Origin: Vreelandella neptunia
Lineage (GTDB): Bacteria; Pseudomonadota; Gammaproteobacteria; Pseudomonadales; Halomonadaceae
Length of the DNA stretch: 64,000 bases
Direction of reading: 5' to 3'
Assembly (NCBI RefSeq): GCF_034479615.1
Contig: NZ_CP140255.1
Span: 2,108,001 to 2,172,000, forward strand
A program made the position numbers and the translations under genes. The notes below the pieces were generated by a model. The model was not told the DNA's origin. It did no database searches and worked only from the letters and a program-made list of their open reading frames with translations. This document shows, one piece after another, positions 54,678 to 62,611 of the stretch (positions are counted from its first letter, which is position 1; the number at the start of each line of letters is the position of its first letter).

Positions 54678-54781
54678 TGGGGCGTGTCCATTTTATTGGG
54701 GGAAGTCCAACCCCTACTACATTGCGGCTTCGCCTCCATTCCGTAGCGCGCATGCTGGCTGGCGTTAAAGCGCTATATCAG

Positions 54782-54825
54782 TGGCTCCTAAAAGGCTGCT
54801 CCTGGCCGGTTGAAGAGCTTTAGCC
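54782..54825 (+). repeat. Imperfect direct repeat, left copy, in front of the two-gene module
   Basis: GCTATATCAGT... CTAAAA... TGGCCG-TTG spaced over 44 bases. About 31 of 44 positions match the copy at 56208-56251 behind the module. It follows directly on attC site 5. Confidence 0.55.
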
Positions 54826-54925
54826 TATGCTTATAGCGTAGATGAATTAGTTAATGGCTAAACTGGTCATTCTGGTAAATGCAGCAGGCATACTTATCCA
54901 ATAAAACAGGAAAGGGGATATAGCG

Positions 54926-55600
54926 ATGATGTTGGAAACATTTTCTAGTTTTGCAAGCATTATTGGGTTGTCGTTGCAGTTGGTTGAAAAATATAAACGA
55001 CAGTACCCTGAAGAAGTTAGCAATGCTCTTTCAGTCCTCAAAGCCATGTCTGTAACAGGGCAAACTTGGAAAGAAGTACACACAAAATATCACACTATTG
55101 AAAGAAACATAAATGTCGTTCTTTCTCCGATTCAAGAGATTAGTAACGGAGCTCTGAAAACACTTCCTAAGAATGAAGTGAACTTTCACTTGTTGAGACA
55201 GTCCTTTTTTGATCCAAATTGGCAAATTTTTATTGACTCTCATGAAGCAGATATCAAGCCGTATATAGATACACTTATTCACGCAGATAATAAAGCCAGC
55301 CAATATGGAGATCAAGTGCTGTCTGATCTTAGGGAAAAAGGACAATTCCAAATTGCCGAGAAGATAAGTGTTATAGTAATAAATCAGTCCAAAATAGTCG
55401 AGCTACATAGAGAGTTTATTAGTTTTCTAAGAATCATGAGATCAGAGCTAAAAAATGATAGTTGGGGAGAGCAGCAGGCAGAATTAGTTATAAATAATAG
55501 CGGGTTGCTTAGAACACGGTTGCCAATGATTATTGGAAATACCGATCGAGTTTTGATGGCTATACTAGATCTCTACAATTTAACGATAAATGAAATTTAA
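54926..55600 (+). CDS. AT-rich helical protein, first gene of the uS17-like module, unknown function
   Basis: 224 residues, family not recognised. ATG 54926 (or the next codon, also ATG) with GAAAGGGG about 8 bases upstream. N-terminal amphipathic/hydrophobic stretch (FSSFASIIGLSLQLVEKY), then mostly helices with no obvious catalytic motif. Regions such as KYHTIERNINVVLSPIQEI and KISVIVINQSKIVELHREF suggest coiled-coil packing. Codon use is far richer in A and T than the chromosome around it, a sign of transfer. The uS17-like gene follows after 15 bases, so the two very probably form one operon and may act together. Confidence 0.7.
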   Translation: MMLETFSSFASIIGLSLQLVEKYKRQYPEEVSNALSVLKAMSVTGQTWKEVHTKYHTIERNINVVLSPIQEISNGALKTLPKNEVNFHLLRQSFFDPNWQIFIDSHEADIKPYIDTLIHADNKASQYGDQVLSDLREKGQFQIAEKISVIVINQSKIVELHREFISFLRIMRSELKNDSWGEQQAELVINNSGLLRTRLPMIIGNTDRVLMAILDLYNLTINEI

Positions 55601-55615
55601 TTATAGGGGTGTCTT

Positions 55616-56161
55616 ATGGATAGTACGTCTGAAACTTCTCAAACTTTCGAGAAAAGTAAAAATATTGAGAGACGCTTCTTAGAGCAGAAATCTAGAGGAG
55701 TTTCTGGTCTAGATTTAGTATTGTCATTACAGTCTGATTTGGCTAAGCTCTATGAAGATATATCGATGCTTCTTAGAAAGAAGATCTGCCTAAGCGATTA
55801 TGATGAACTTCATAGAATATTGAACAAATGGGATTCTATCTATTCCTATTATGGTTTAGATTTTGGTAATATTAAGATAGAAAAATATAGATCTTATGAT
55901 CCAGAGTTTTTGGCGAAAAATAGTTTTAAGAAATATATAAGAGGGGTGGTTATAAAGTGTGGAATGCATAAAACCGTGACTGTATTGGTGCAACGAAAGG
56001 TCACACATCATCCTACAGGTAAACAGATTCCTAGAAATACAAAATATTTAGTTCATGACCCTTATAGTTCTTGTAAAATCGGGGATGAAGTGTTGGCTTA
56101 TGAAACAAGGCCAATTTCTAAGCGGAAAAATCACGCCTTTTTTCGAAAGATTTACCAGTAG
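55616..56161 (+). CDS. protein with C-terminal ribosomal protein uS17-like (OB-fold) domain
   Basis: 181 residues with AGGGG 6 bases before the ATG. Residues ~106-181 align along their whole length with bacterial ribosomal protein S17 (84 residues in E. coli): G110-V-V, M117-x-K119, V125-x-R127, H131, G135-K136, R140-x-T142-K143, V146-H-D148, C153-x-I-G-D157, E163-x-R-P166, S168-K169. The N-terminal ~105 residues are helical (SGLDLVLSLQSDLAKLYEDI, then LHRILNKWDSIYSYYG) and not part of S17. The true rpsQ lies in the S10 operon and is not in this window. The gene is AT-rich and operonic with 54926-55600. I infer binding to rRNA or the ribosome; function unknown. Confidence 0.75.
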   Translation: MDSTSETSQTFEKSKNIERRFLEQKSRGVSGLDLVLSLQSDLAKLYEDISMLLRKKICLSDYDELHRILNKWDSIYSYYGLDFGNIKIEKYRSYDPEFLAKNSFKKYIRGVVIKCGMHKTVTVLVQRKVTHHPTGKQIPRNTKYLVHDPYSSCKIGDEVLAYETRPISKRKNHAFFRKIYQ

Positions 56162-56207
56162 CATTTTATAATAAATTTGTGAATCGGCTTCGCTTACTGC
56201 TACCTGA

Positions 56208-56251
56208 ATGCTATATCAGTCTTGTCTAAAATACTACTTTTGGCCGTTTGC
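56208..56251 (+). repeat. Imperfect direct repeat, right copy, behind the two-gene module
   Basis: Matches 54782-54825 with GCTATATCAGT, CTAAAA and TGGCCG blocks in the same order and spacing. Just before it, TCGGCTTCGC...ATGCT resembles the right half of attC site 5, so this end may be a decayed attC. Confidence 0.5.
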
Positions 56252-56281
56252 CGTATTAACCAAAAATGAAGGCTTGCCTCG

Positions 56282-56650
56282 TTATAGGAGCTGCCCTGAT
56301 GGGCCGCACCATTTTATCCCAACATCCACCCAAAATTCTCCTTCTTGAAAACGACCTAAACCACCACTTCCCACCACAACATGATCAATTATCCATATAT
56401 CCATCAGCCCCACCGATACCTTCTGTCGCACGGTAATACGCCGGAATGCATCATGGGTTCAGGATAAGCGCTCGGGTGATTGTGAATTTGCATAACGACG
56501 GCAGCGTTGAGGGGAGTGTGGCTTTGAGCACTTGCCTTGGGTAAACGCTAGCCGCATCAATAGTGCCTCGGAATGGCTCCTCAAAGTGAATAACGCGGTG
56601 ACGGCTGTCAAATGAGCACGCTGAAGACTTTGTGCTCAAACACTTGTTGA
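56282..56650 (-). pseudogene. Decayed RadC-like (JAB-domain) gene
   Basis: Three frames each hold consecutive parts of a RadC protein: [19 protein letters not shown] with [12 protein letters not shown], then [17 protein letters not shown] (the metal-binding HNHPS motif), then RITVRQKVSVGLMDIW with IIDHVVVGSGG, ending at TAA 56282. At least two frameshifts and loss of the N-terminal half make it inactive. RadC-like genes are common cargo of genomic islands. The stretches 56162-56281 and 56651-56825 contain no other gene that I can see. Confidence 0.75.
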
Positions 56651-56825
56651 CGCCGCCCATAGCACTAGCTTGCTTCGGGAAGAAATTTATTAAAAAAACC
56701 AAATTGGTCATTTCTCTACTTCAGCCGCGTTGTGCCGAATCTAAGCGTAGCAGTAAGCTCCAAATCCAGGCTTGCATAGCCCGCAGGCTGAAGAACAATT
56801 ACTAAAAAATGTTAGGAGAAACGCA

Positions 56826-57764
56826 ATGTTCAAGAAAACCGCTATTGCCGCTTCGGTCATTATGATGTCGATCACTACGGCCCAGGCCGAAGATACTTAT
56901 CGCATTGGTATTACTCAGAACAATGTGGGGGTTGATAGCTATCAAACAACCTATGAAAGCGCGTTTGAAGCTGCCGCTGAAGAGGCAGGCAACGTCGATA
57001 TCGTGGTGCTAGATGCCGGTGGTGATGTCGCTCGTCAGATCGGGCAGATGCAGGATCTCATTCAACAACGAGTTGATGCCATCATTATTTGGCCGACCAA
57101 CGGGCAGGCGGTTATTCCCGCTATACGCCAAGCACATAATGCCGGCATTCCGGTGGTCGTCACTAACTCTAAAATTGCTGAAGCGGGGCTAGAGTACATC
57201 GCTGCCTTCTCTGGGCCTGATAACGTACAGCAAGGCATTTCCTCTGCCGAGATGATGTGCGACGCCCTAGGTGGAGAAGGGCAGATCGTGCAAATTGCTG
57301 GCCAGCCTGGCTATACCACTGCTATGGAGCGTGCAAAGGGATTTGAAGATCGTCTAGCCGAAGCGTGCCCGGGTGTTGAGCTGATGGAAACGCAACCAGG
57401 CAACTGGAACCGTGAACGTGCCCAGCGGGTTATGGAAGATTTTTTGACCAAATATGACCGCATTGACGGCGTTTATTCTGGCGACGACAACATGGGTGTT
57501 GGCGCTCTGAATGCGGCTAAAGGCGCTGACCGAGCTGATGAAATTATTTTTATCGGCGCCACTAACTTCGCCGTTGGCTACGATGCGATTGAGCGTGGTG
57601 AGTATTACGGTTCTATTTATCAGTCTCCCGTAGATGATGCTGAAGCTGCTCTGCAGACGGCACTGGATGTTCTGGCGGGAGAAGACCTGCCGAAGATGAA
57701 TTTCTTCGATACCCCCAAAATCACCGCTGAAAATCTCAGCGAGTTCGACCGCCCCGTTTTCTGA
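56826..57764 (+). CDS. ribose-type sugar ABC transporter binding protein
   Basis: 312 residues from the ATG at 56826 (AGGAG 7 bases upstream), with signal peptide ending TTAQAED. Periplasmic binding protein type 1 fold: YRIGITQNNVGVDSYQTTY, then IGQMQDLIQQRVDAIIIWPTN, then YSGDDNMGVGALNAAK. First gene of the right-hand operon. RbsB relatives bind sugars, but some bind aromatic or polyol compounds; the downstream enzymes suggest a non-sugar ligand. Confidence 0.9.
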   Translation: MFKKTAIAASVIMMSITTAQAEDTYRIGITQNNVGVDSYQTTYESAFEAAAEEAGNVDIVVLDAGGDVARQIGQMQDLIQQRVDAIIIWPTNGQAVIPAIRQAHNAGIPVVVTNSKIAEAGLEYIAAFSGPDNVQQGISSAEMMCDALGGEGQIVQIAGQPGYTTAMERAKGFEDRLAEACPGVELMETQPGNWNRERAQRVMEDFLTKYDRIDGVYSGDDNMGVGALNAAKGADRADEIIFIGATNFAVGYDAIERGEYYGSIYQSPVDDAEAALQTALDVLAGEDLPKMNFFDTPKITAENLSEFDRPVF

Positions 57765-57770
57765 GGTAAG

Positions 57771-57824
57771 GCATGCTGCCCGGAATTACTGCCTTTAGTG
57801 TGCAGTTTCCGGGATACAGCATGC
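57771..57824 (+). promoter_or_regulatory. Stable hairpin between binding-protein and permease genes
   Basis: GCATGCTG-CCCGGAA (57771-57785) pairs with TTCCGGG-ATA-CAGCATGC (57807-57824), a 15-base-pair stem with a 3-base bulge and no U tract. Smaller hairpins follow (GCGCA/TGCGC near 57845 and CAATGGCAA/TTGCCCATTG near 57869-57892). This position is usual for mRNA-stabilising stems that keep the binding protein more abundant than the permease. Confidence 0.6.
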
Positions 57825-57934
57825 GCCTGAAAGCAGGGGTTCCTGCGCATGGAGTGCGCGGAAAGCGTCAATGGCAATTTGTTTGCCCATTGCGCTAACC
57901 GGTCTTTCCAAGTGATTTTATACAGGTGATTAGC

Positions 57935-58945
57935 ATGGCTTCCGCAGAACAATCAAAATCCAGTCTGCCGAAAGGAAAGCTTAGCAAGGCAGGTGTAATG
58001 AGTTTTCTATCGGCTCAGGGAATTCTCATTTTTTTCCTGCTCGGTATGTTCGTTTTTTCGTTATTTTCTGAGCAGTTCCTCTCCCAGTCGAACATTATGA
58101 CCGTGGTTCGCCAAGCTTCGATTATTGGCATCATCGCAGTCGGTGTCACGGTGGTGATCATTGGCGGCAATTTGGATCTTTCCGTGGGGTCGATGCTGTC
58201 GTTCTCTACAGTGCTGGTGGTGGATTTACACGACAAGATTGGCCCCACCAATGCGATTCTCATGATGTTTGCATTAACGCTGATGATCGGTGCTGTGAAT
58301 GGCATTTTGATCGGCTTTCTACGTCTTAATTCGCTCATTGTGACGTTGGCTATGTTGTCAGCGATTCAGGGGTTTGTGCTGATTTATAGCGGTGGTCAGA
58401 ACGTGGACATCGCCGACCAAGAGGGAACGTGGTTCGCCTTCTTTGGACGCGGCTATTTAGGGGGGATTGCAGTTCCTATCCTGCTTTTTGGTTTGCTGGC
58501 CATTTTGGTGCAAGTGGTGATGAGCTATACCGGATACGGACGACGCATCTTCGCTGTAGGTGGCAATCCGATGGCCGCTGTTTACTCCGGTATTCGTAAG
58601 AACTGGTGCGTGTTCAGTACCTATCTCATTTCAGCGTTCTGTGTGGCATGTGCGGCACTTGTACTTGGTTCCCGGGTGATGGGCTCGCAAAACAATGTTG
58701 GCCAAGGTTATGAGCTGCTGGTACTGGCCGGCATCATCCTCGGTGGCACTAGCTTACTGGGCGGCGCTGGCAGTATCTGGAAAACCGTGGTGGGCGTGCT
58801 GATCTTGGGCTTTATCCAGAATGGGCTGCTGTTGATGGGCTACCCCTATTACATCCAGTGGATCGTGACCTGGGTAATTATCATTCTGGCCGTATGGCTG
58901 GATCTCGCTAACAAGCGTAAGAGCTTGTTCACGACCCACTCATAA
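57935..58945 (+). CDS. sugar-type ABC transporter permease 1 (RbsC-like)
   Basis: 336 residues from the ATG at 57935 (AGGTG upstream). Eight to ten membrane helices of the branched/RbsC permease family, with GGNLDLSVGSMLSFS near 80, the coupling region FAVGGNPMAAVYSGI near 215 and GGTSLLGGAGSIWKTVVGVLIL near 270. It pairs with the next permease to form the channel. Confidence 0.9.
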   Translation: MASAEQSKSSLPKGKLSKAGVMSFLSAQGILIFFLLGMFVFSLFSEQFLSQSNIMTVVRQASIIGIIAVGVTVVIIGGNLDLSVGSMLSFSTVLVVDLHDKIGPTNAILMMFALTLMIGAVNGILIGFLRLNSLIVTLAMLSAIQGFVLIYSGGQNVDIADQEGTWFAFFGRGYLGGIAVPILLFGLLAILVQVVMSYTGYGRRIFAVGGNPMAAVYSGIRKNWCVFSTYLISAFCVACAALVLGSRVMGSQNNVGQGYELLVLAGIILGGTSLLGGAGSIWKTVVGVLILGFIQNGLLLMGYPYYIQWIVTWVIIILAVWLDLANKRKSLFTTHS

Positions 58946-58961
58946 CGCGGAGGAATGCAAC

Positions 58962-59921
58962 ATGACTTCAATTAAAGGGTTCTTCCGTGGCAGAACAAGT
59001 ATCCAGCCAATCTGGGTGTTTGTCATCGCTCTCTTTATTTTCTTCAGCTTGATGTCGGAGTACTTCCTCTCGTTCGGCAACGTCACCAACATTTTGGTAC
59101 AGACTTCCACCATCGGCTTGATCGCATTGGGCATGACGCTAGTGATGATCAACGGCAACATCGATTTATCGGTGGGGGCGATATTGGGGCTCGCCGCTTC
59201 GCTTGCGGTAGGTTTGCAAGAGATCAGTATGACACTGGCGATTCTCGCGGCACTTGGGTCGGGGATATTGCTGGGCGCAATCAATGGCCTAATTGTATGG
59301 AAAACCGGTGTAAATGCTTTCATCGTGACGCTAGGGGCCATGCTGGGCATAAGGGGGCTGATCTTCCTATACACCGGTGAGCAGTCGTTTTATGCGCTGA
59401 ATTTTGCCTTCTCAGATTTTGGTACCAGCACTATCGGACCTTTTCCAGTATTGGCAGTCATCTTCCTGATTTGCACTTTGATCATGCATCTAGTGTTAAC
59501 GCGAACCGGTCATGGACGTAACACCTTTGCAGTAGGCGGAAACCCAGAAGCCTCGATTGATGCAGGTATTCGGTTGGGGCGCCATATGATGATCAATTTC
59601 ATTATTGTTGGCTTCTTTGCTGCCCTGGCGGGCGTGATGCTAGCCAGTCAAATGGGGGCCGCGACACCGAATTTGGGACGTGACTACGAGCTTTGGGTGA
59701 TTACCGCTGTTGTTTTAGGTGGAACCAAGCTGACCGGTGGTTACGGCAGCATTGTCGGCACCCTAGGCGGTGTACTTGCCATCGGCATCCTGCGTAACGG
59801 TATGAACTTAATGCAGGTGCCCGCTTTTTATGTGCTGGTGATTCTAGGCGCGATTCTCATATCGGTATTGATTATCGACAAGAAACTCAATGCGCCCTCA
59901 ACCAAGGAGGTGCGGATATGA
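58962..59921 (+). CDS. sugar-type ABC transporter permease 2 (RbsC-like)
   Basis: 319 residues, GGAGG 8 bases upstream. Same family as permease 1 (INGNIDLSVGAILGLAASLA, FAVGGNPEASIDAGI, GGTKLTGGYGSIVGTLGGV). Having two different RbsC-like permeases points to a heterodimeric channel, as opposed to the RbsC homodimer. Overlaps the ATPase gene by 4 bases. Confidence 0.9.
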   Translation: MTSIKGFFRGRTSIQPIWVFVIALFIFFSLMSEYFLSFGNVTNILVQTSTIGLIALGMTLVMINGNIDLSVGAILGLAASLAVGLQEISMTLAILAALGSGILLGAINGLIVWKTGVNAFIVTLGAMLGIRGLIFLYTGEQSFYALNFAFSDFGTSTIGPFPVLAVIFLICTLIMHLVLTRTGHGRNTFAVGGNPEASIDAGIRLGRHMMINFIIVGFFAALAGVMLASQMGAATPNLGRDYELWVITAVVLGGTKLTGGYGSIVGTLGGVLAIGILRNGMNLMQVPAFYVLVILGAILISVLIIDKKLNAPSTKEVRI

Positions 59922-61459
59922 ATTCTCCCATTCAGTCACGTCGTCCGGTTGATGCCGAGCCGATACTTGAGCTCACAGGCATTACCAAGCGATTCCCCGG
60001 TGTGGTGGCACTCAACAACGTGGATTTCGACGTTCGCCCCGGCGAGGTGCATGCCTTGCTGGGGGAGAACGGCGCGGGTAAATCGACCTTGATGAAAGTA
60101 CTGGCCGGTAAGCACCAAGCGAATGAGGGCAAGATCACCCTCGGTGGTGAAGAGATGGCCTTCGAAAATCCTAAACATGCCAAGCGTGCAGGGGTAGTTC
60201 TTATCCATCAGGAGCAGTCGTTGGTATCTGAAATGACGGTGGCCGAAAACATCTTTCTGGGCAGTCTGCCAAGAAAGCCGTTCAACCGTGTGGACTGGCG
60301 CAAGCTGCGCGAGGATACCAATAAGATTCTTGAGACGCTCAAGTGCGGTTTTCAACACGATGACATAGTGGGATCGCTGTCGATTGCTAAAAAACAGATG
60401 GTGGAGATTGGTCGTGCGCTAGCGTTTACCCCGCGAGTTGTGGTGTTTGATGAGCCTACGGCATCGCTCACTGACCACGAAAAACCAGTGCTTTACGACG
60501 TGATTAATTCGCTTTGCGAGCAAGGCGTGGGGATTGTTTATATCTCCCACCGCATGGATGAGATTTTCCATCTCTCTCACCGTATTTCCGTACTACGAGA
60601 CGGCGAGTACACGGGCACCGTCAATACAGCGGATACCAACGAAGACGAGATTACCCGCATGATGATCGGCCGCAGTTTGGAGCTTGATCATGCCAGTAAA
60701 CCCAGTGATTTCGGCAACAACCTGCTGGAAGTGCGCAACCTCACAGTGAAGCGAGTATTTGAGAATGTCAGCTTTAACGTTCGCAAGGGTGAGATCGTCG
60801 GCATGTATGGCCTGGTAGGCGCGGGACGCTCTGAAGTGGCAGAAACAATCTTCGGATTACGAACGCCTTCTGCTGGCGAGGTCGTGCTGGATGGCGAGGT
60901 GGTGCGTTTTCGTAATTCCCATGATGCAGTCGTCAATGGTGTTGCTCTAGTTCCAGAAGATCGCAAGGATCAAGGGCTGATTTTGGGGATGAACTGTCGT
61001 GACAACATGACGCTGGCAAGTCTGTCTAGCGTGTCGTCACTGGGTTTTATGACGAGTTCGAAAGAGCGCGAAGTTTACGACAAATATCACCAAGCAATGA
61101 AAATAAAAACGCCCAGCTGGCGCCAGAAGGTAGGCAATTTAAGCGGCGGGAATCAGCAGAAGATCGTTATCGGCAAGTGGCTGCATACGCATCCTAAATT
61201 ACTCATTCTGGATGAGCCTACCCGGGGTATTGATGTTGGATCCAAATCGGAAATTCACACCTTGGTTAAAGACTTAGCCAAATCTGGCTACGCCGTGTTG
61301 GTGATTTCTTCGGAGATGCCTGAAGTGCTTGGCCTGAGTAACCGGATTATCGCTATGTATGACGGCCGCGTTACCGCTGAGTTTGATGGTGACAACGTTA
61401 GCGAGGACGAGCTAGTGCAAGCGATTACTGGGATGGGTAAGCCGGCGCAGGCGAGCTAG
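59918..61459 (+). CDS. sugar-type ABC transporter ATPase with two nucleotide-binding domains (RbsA/MglA-like)
   Basis: 513 residues, AAGGAGG in front of the ATG. First domain: Walker A GENGAGKST near 50, signature-region LSIAKKQMVEIGRALA, Walker B VVVFDEPTASL. Second domain: GLVGAGRSEVAETIFG, which is the degenerate Walker A usual in this family, and then LSGGNQQKIVIGKWL and LLILDEPTRGIDVGSK. The MglA/RbsA pattern is complete, so a functional importer is expected. Confidence 0.93.
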   Translation: MNSPIQSRRPVDAEPILELTGITKRFPGVVALNNVDFDVRPGEVHALLGENGAGKSTLMKVLAGKHQANEGKITLGGEEMAFENPKHAKRAGVVLIHQEQSLVSEMTVAENIFLGSLPRKPFNRVDWRKLREDTNKILETLKCGFQHDDIVGSLSIAKKQMVEIGRALAFTPRVVVFDEPTASLTDHEKPVLYDVINSLCEQGVGIVYISHRMDEIFHLSHRISVLRDGEYTGTVNTADTNEDEITRMMIGRSLELDHASKPSDFGNNLLEVRNLTVKRVFENVSFNVRKGEIVGMYGLVGAGRSEVAETIFGLRTPSAGEVVLDGEVVRFRNSHDAVVNGVALVPEDRKDQGLILGMNCRDNMTLASLSSVSSLGFMTSSKEREVYDKYHQAMKIKTPSWRQKVGNLSGGNQQKIVIGKWLHTHPKLLILDEPTRGIDVGSKSEIHTLVKDLAKSGYAVLVISSEMPEVLGLSNRIIAMYDGRVTAEFDGDNVSEDELVQAITGMGKPAQAS

Positions 61460-61531
61460 TTCGCCGCGTAGCGACTGGTGCGCTCTGCAAAGTGCGCATA
61501 CAGACCACTTCAAACGTATAAGGAATGTTCC

Positions 61532-62611
61532 ATGCAACCTTTTGTTTATGATGGCCTTCCATCTCGCGTGGTGTTTGGGCGGGGCACTCTCTCGCAACTA
61601 AGTGAAGAGATTGAGCATCTCGGCTGCTCGCGCGCTCTGGTGTTGGCAACGCCCCAGCAGCACGAGCAGGCAAGCCGCGTACTAGAGCAGTTGGGTAAGA
61701 AGGGGGCTGGCCTTTACGCTGACGCCGTCATGCATACGCCGGTCGAGGTGACCGAGCACGCCTTGCAGGTGGTGAAAGAGCTTAACGTGGATTGCACGGT
61801 TGCCATTGGCGGAGGCTCGACCATTGGGTTGGGTAAAGCCATTGCATTGCGCACTGGCTTACCTCAGATCGCTATTCCCACCACCTATGCCGGCTCCGAA
61901 ATGACGCCGATCCTGGGGGAGACCCGCGATGGTATCAAGGCCACTCAGCGCACCCTTGAAGTATTGCCGGAAACGGTGATTTACGACGTTGATCTTACCT
62001 TAACACTTCCCGCTGTGATGTCGGGGACTAGTGGCATTAACGCGATTGCCCATGCGGTAGAAGCGCTTTATGCCCGCGACTGCAACCCGGTGATCGCGCT
62101 AATGGCAGAGGAAGGCATCGCGGCGTTAGCGAGAAGTTTACCCGTGATTGCCAGCGACCCTACCCATGCTGAGGCTCGTTCTGATGCGCTGTATGGCGCT
62201 TGGCTGTGTGGCACTTGCCTTGGGTCAGTGGGCATGTCGTTGCACCACAAGCTTTGCCATACCTTGGGTGGCTCCTTCAACTTGCCCCATGCAGAAACGC
62301 ACACCATTGTGCTGCCTCATGCGCTGGCTTATAACGCGCCTGCGGTGCCCGGTGCGATGGCTCGTATTCGTCGTGCACTGGGCTGCGACGATGCGGCGGC
62401 TGGCTTGTTTGATTTAGGCCGCGCGGTAGGAGCCCCTAGTGGGCTTGCTGAGCTTGGTTTTACGGAAGCAGATGTTGAGCGTGCCACGGACATTGCCATC
62501 CAGAACCCATACTGGAACCCACGCGAGATAGAAGCCACGGGAATTCACCAGTTACTGAGCAATGCCCAGGCAGGTCGTCGGCCTAACGCTGATAGTGGGG
62601 AGGCTCAATGA
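61532..62611 (+). CDS. maleylacetate reductase-like iron-containing alcohol dehydrogenase
   Basis: 359 residues from the ATG at 61532 (AAGGA 7 bases upstream). NAD(P) motif AIGGGSTIGLGKAIAL near 88-103, YAGSEMTPILG near 122, and metal-ligand region with GINAIAHAVEALYA, SLHHKLCHTLGGSFNLPHAE. These are hallmarks of maleylacetate reductase, which reduces maleylacetate to 3-oxoadipate in hydroxyquinol and chlorocatechol pathways. Overlaps the amidohydrolase gene by 4 bases. Confidence 0.85.
   Translation: MQPFVYDGLPSRVVFGRGTLSQLSEEIEHLGCSRALVLATPQQHEQASRVLEQLGKKGAGLYADAVMHTPVEVTEHALQVVKELNVDCTVAIGGGSTIGLGKAIALRTGLPQIAIPTTYAGSEMTPILGETRDGIKATQRTLEVLPETVIYDVDLTLTLPAVMSGTSGINAIAHAVEALYARDCNPVIALMAEEGIAALARSLPVIASDPTHAEARSDALYGAWLCGTCLGSVGMSLHHKLCHTLGGSFNLPHAETHTIVLPHALAYNAPAVPGAMARIRRALGCDDAAAGLFDLGRAVGAPSGLAELGFTEADVERATDIAIQNPYWNPREIEATGIHQLLSNAQAGRRPNADSGEAQ

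Larger units (their letters stand above)
53440..54709 (+). mobile_element. IS3-family insertion sequence B
   Basis: 1270 bases with TG...CA ends. The terminal repeats TGGACTTCCCCCA and, after a few mismatches, TGGACACGC occur at both tips in opposite orientation. Flanking triplets are AAG and ACC, so no target duplication is evident. It carries orfA and orfB on the plus strand, unrelated in detail to element A. Confidence 0.88.
53414..54780 (+). other. attC recombination site 5, split by an insertion sequence
   Basis: The left part, 53414-53439, reads ATATAAC...CCACGGCGAAG. The right part, 54710-54780, reads ACCCC...ATTGCGGCTTCGCC...GCGCGCATGCTGG and ends GGCGTTAAAG. Joined, they form a site like site 4. 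The insertion between them must stop it from folding and recombining. Confidence 0.75.
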
